In this document: positions 4,574 to 7,117 of the stretch, one piece after another | Layout: the number at the start of each line of letters is the position of its first letter | Numbering within the stretch: the stretch's first letter is position 1 | From: Nitrospira sp. | GTDB taxonomy: Bacteria > Nitrospirota > Nitrospiria > Nitrospirales > Nitrospiraceae | Assembly: GCA_025361385.1 (NCBI GenBank) | Contig: JANYAJ010000456.1 | Location: 1-7,117 of the forward strand | Length of the DNA stretch: 7,117 nucleotides | Reading direction: 5' to 3' | Notes under the pieces: generated by a model | Seen by the model: the letters and a program-made list of their open reading frames with translations, nothing else | The model's database searches: none | Told to the model about the DNA's origin: nothing | Made by a program: the position numbers and the translations under genes

Positions 4574-7117
4574 TTATTTTTGACGCGAAAGGCCAATCGA
4601 ATCCGTCATTTTCCGTGTGAGCTTTTGATTTAGCGTAAAGTAATCCTTCCAGGGGTCCTGTCTCAGCCTTTCCAGCCTTGCCACCACATTTGCCACGGTA
4701 AAATGATCCGACCGTAAATCGATCGACAACTCCTTCCACCCGAGTGGGACTGAAACCGGCGCCCCTGCTTTTGCCCTCGTCGAATAGGCCGCGATTGCGG
4801 TAGCCCCTTTTACATTACGCAAATAATCGACGTAGATTTTTCCTTTGCGTTTCTGTTTCGACATATTCGCCGTAAAGCGGTCAGGAATCAGGCGCACGAG
4901 ATGATCCGCCAATCCCTTGGAAAAGGCTTTGACCTCGTCCCAGGTATGAACGGGCTGTAGCGGTAACACGACATGCAAGCCCTTTCCGCCCGTCGTCTTC
5001 ACAAAACACTCGAGATCCAATCCGTTCAGCAATGTTCGTACGAGTTGAGCCGCTTCGATGACAAATTTCCACGGGACCGTCGGATCCGGATCGAGGTCCA
5101 GAATGATGCGGTCAGGAAAGTCGAGGCGATCCTGCTTCGCCCCCCACGTATGTAGCTCGAGCACGCCCATCTGAACGAGCCCGATGACTGCAGGAAGGGA
5201 ATTGGCGACCATATAGGAGGACACACCGGCTTTTTCATGAACGTCCAATCTCTCGATCGTGTCAGAGACCGTTTCATTCGCATGTTTTTGATAGAAACAT
5301 TTCTTCTTATAACCCTCAGGGCAGCGCACCAACGTCAAAGGCCGGTCTTTGAGATGAGGTAAGAGCCATGTCTTCACGTGTTCATAATATTGGGCCAAGC
5401 CAAGTTTGGTGACTCCTAGATCGGGAAACAGGACTCGATCGGGATGGCTCACCGTCACCCCTGCGACAGTGGCCGGTCCTTCGGCGGATGCCGAGCGCTT
5501 CTTCCTCAGACCTCCTGCCTCGCCCGCCCGTGGTCTAAGCGATGTCTGCACGGCAGGAACCGGAGCGGCCCGCCTGGGAGTGCTTTCCCCCATCCCTTCT
5601 CTGATCACCGACTTTGCGGTTTTGTCCTCGCGTAATCCCTGAAAGGCTGCCTGCCGTAGCTGTCCTTCGTTTGTCCATTCGGCAAATGACACCTCGGCAA
5701 CCAATCGTGGCTTTACCCAATGGACCCCTCGTGCCTCGCCACCTCGTGGAGGATTCACAAATGGTGGCCTGGGCTGCTCCAGCGCGACCAGGCGCTTGTG
5801 CAATTCCTTGAGGGAGCGTTCCGAAAATCCTGTCCCCGTCCTTCCGGCAAATTGAAGCTGTCCCTCTCCATCGTAGACCCCCAACAGCAAGGCTCCAAAG
5901 GCCACACGGGAGCCTGAAGGGTCGGTAAACCCTCCGATGACGAACTCCTGGCGTCGGTGGCACTTGACCTTGATCCAATTTCTATTGCGGCCCTCTTGAT
6001 AGGTGGCGTCGGTGCGCTTGGACACGATCCCTTCCATCCTGCTGCGGCAGGCTTCCGCAAAGACGACTTCCCCTTGGCCTTTTATATGGTCGCTATACCG
6101 AAGCAATCCGGAGGAGCCCGCCGAAATTATTTGAGACAGCAGGTGTTTCCGGTCGAGGAGGGCGACCTGGTTAAAGTCATATCCATTCAGATACAAGAGA
6201 TCGAAAACATAATAAACGAGGTTCGTGTCCGATCCTGTATCGAATGCATTCTGTAGGCTCTGGAAACTGATGCCTCCATTCGGCATCAGCGCAACCACTT
6301 CTCCGTCGAGCCAGGCATTCTTGACCGGCAGCGCCGCAGCCGCCTCGGCGATGCGCTGCAGCTTGGCCGTCCAATCGTGGCCGTTTCTCGTGAGAAGCCT
6401 GGCAGACCCGTTCTTCACCCGGCACAGAATTCTATAGCCGTCATATTTGTGCTCATGTACCCACTTCTCACCAACAGGGGCCTCGTCCCCCAAGGTTGCC
6501 AATTGCGGACGGAGCCTATCCTCTTGGGGTATACGCCGTGCCCCGACGGGTTTTTTCATCACCGTCTTGCGAGGTTGGCGCACCGGTGCCGCTTGTTTCG
6601 GCGCAGGGCGATTCGATTGCCACACCCGATGGTGCCCCGAGGCAATCTGCTCGATGGTCCGTCTACTGGCTACACTGTTCGTCAACAGCCTGGTCACGTC
6701 AGCTTCTTCACCAGTACGGGCCTCATCATCCTTTTCTTTGATCAGAAGCCAATTCTCCTTACCCCCTTGAGGCCGCTCGCCCATTCGAACCAAGTTCCAT
6801 AGTCCATGCAGTTTGTGACCCTTCAAGGTAAACTTCAGCCGCCCGCGGCGGTAACTCGCCGTGGGGTCCCCGACAGGAGACCAGGATCCCCGATCCCACA
6901 GCAACACCGTGCCCGCACCATATTGTTCAGGAGGAATAATTCCTTCGAAGCCGCCATATTCAAGTGGATGATCTTCCACCTGCACCGCCAACCGCTTCTG
7001 TGTGGGGTCCAAGCTGGGGCCTTTCGGAATCGCCCAACTTTTCAACGCTCCAGCGAGCTCCAGGCGGAAGTCATAGTGCAGGTGACTCGCCGCATGTTGT
7101 TGAACGACGAATTGCAT
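4574..7117 (-). CDS. ligD: DNA ligase D (PE-LIG-POL), missing its extreme N-terminus
   Basis: LigD is the multifunctional end-processing and joining enzyme of bacterial non-homologous end joining; it works with Ku at double-strand breaks. The visible 847 residues hold three domains. The 3'-phosphoesterase (about 1-135) has His8, His14, Asp16, Arg18, His50 and Tyr54, matching His42, His48, Asp50, Arg52, His84 and Tyr88 of Pseudomonas LigD at a constant offset of 34. The ATP-dependent ligase (about 200-505) has KYDGYR (nucleophile Lys224), DGEVV (271-275), EGIVSKR (362-368), WIKVKC (381-386) and then an OB-fold with RTGTGFS. The primase-polymerase (about 550-847) has LDLDPDP (Asp674, Asp676), KTTGGKGLH (His715) and VDYLRN (Asp764). 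All key residues are intact. Basic, Pro/Ala-rich linkers (about 165-200 and 507-550) join the domains. The Met at the right edge is probably internal, since the family normally has 30 or more residues before FVVQ. The order matches Pseudomonas, not mycobacterial POL-PE-LIG. Stop TAA at 4574-4576; ku is not in view. Confidence 0.96.
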   Translation of the reverse strand: MQFVVQQHAASHLHYDFRLELAGALKSWAIPKGPSLDPTQKRLAVQVEDHPLEYGGFEGIIPPEQYGAGTVLLWDRGSWSPVGDPTASYRRGRLKFTLKGHKLHGLWNLVRMGERPQGGKENWLLIKEKDDEARTGEEADVTRLLTNSVASRRTIEQIASGHHRVWQSNRPAPKQAAPVRQPRKTVMKKPVGARRIPQEDRLRPQLATLGDEAPVGEKWVHEHKYDGYRILCRVKNGSARLLTRNGHDWTAKLQRIAEAAAALPVKNAWLDGEVVALMPNGGISFQSLQNAFDTGSDTNLVYYVFDLLYLNGYDFNQVALLDRKHLLSQIISAGSSGLLRYSDHIKGQGEVVFAEACRSRMEGIVSKRTDATYQEGRNRNWIKVKCHRRQEFVIGGFTDPSGSRVAFGALLLGVYDGEGQLQFAGRTGTGFSERSLKELHKRLVALEQPRPPFVNPPRGGEARGVHWVKPRLVAEVSFAEWTNEGQLRQAAFQGLREDKTAKSVIREGMGESTPRRAAPVPAVQTSLRPRAGEAGGLRKKRSASAEGPATVAGVTVSHPDRVLFPDLGVTKLGLAQYYEHVKTWLLPHLKDRPLTLVRCPEGYKKKCFYQKHANETVSDTIERLDVHEKAGVSSYMVANSLPAVIGLVQMGVLELHTWGAKQDRLDFPDRIILDLDPDPTVPWKFVIEAAQLVRTLLNGLDLECFVKTTGGKGLHVVLPLQPVHTWDEVKAFSKGLADHLVRLIPDRFTANMSKQKRKGKIYVDYLRNVKGATAIAAYSTRAKAGAPVSVPLGWKELSIDLRSDHFTVANVVARLERLRQDPWKDYFTLNQKLTRKMTDSIGLSRQK

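Noticed and set aside
4541..4580. Possible intrinsic terminator for the + strand operon (TCAGA/TCTGA stem followed by a T-rich run)
   Set aside because: The stem is only five bases with a nine-base loop, and the T-run lies several bases away inside the ligD end, so support is too weak.
5535..5978. 147-codon minus-strand ORF in another frame within ligD
   Set aside because: It overlaps the OB-fold and linker region of LigD in a different frame on the same strand, is Arg/Gly-rich and has no family resemblance.
6377..6802. 141-codon + strand ORF antisense to ligD
   Set aside because: It lies opposite the conserved ligase N-terminal region and linker, has no recognisable domain or start context, and the minus-strand frame is clearly LigD.

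Overview
The window looks like ordinary chromosomal DNA from a moderately GC-rich bacterium. I suspect Nitrospira or a relative. This rests mainly on my recollection that the palindromic sequence at about 300-426 resembles a short interspersed repeat common in Nitrospira genomes; no rRNA or marker gene is present to confirm it.

Layout. Positions 1-297 (+) hold the last 98 codons of an MltD-type lytic murein transglycosylase. Three bases after its stop lies a near-perfect 126-bp palindrome (300-426), probably a non-autonomous REP/MITE-like element. Next come two tightly spaced + strand genes, separated by 15 bases and probably an operon. The first is a glycerate 2-kinase of the DUF4147/MOFRL (GckA/TtuD) family, with its best start at 469. 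The second is an 877-residue dikinase-like protein with an N-terminal ATP-grasp domain and a C-terminal phosphohistidine domain. A 124-base gap with a hairpin (4470-4500) separates this operon from a convergent gene. That minus-strand gene, 4574-7117, is a DNA ligase D of bacterial NHEJ with domain order phosphoesterase-ligase-polymerase, and it runs off the right edge of the window.

How the genes fit together. Glycerate 2-kinase makes 2-phosphoglycerate, one enolase step from PEP. The partner gene has the parts of a PEP-synthase/rifampicin-phosphotransferase enzyme but lacks the C-terminal PEP/pyruvate-binding TIM barrel, so its phosphoryl acceptor cannot be assumed to be pyruvate. Its length and domain order match rifampin phosphotransferases (RPH) best. 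LigD and the transglycosylase appear functionally unrelated to this pair. LigD would be expected to work with a Ku protein, which is not in the window.

I found no CRISPR array, tRNA, rRNA, transposase or phage gene. The points most worth a second look are the palindrome and its effect on the kinase start, and the unassigned substrate of the dikinase-like protein.
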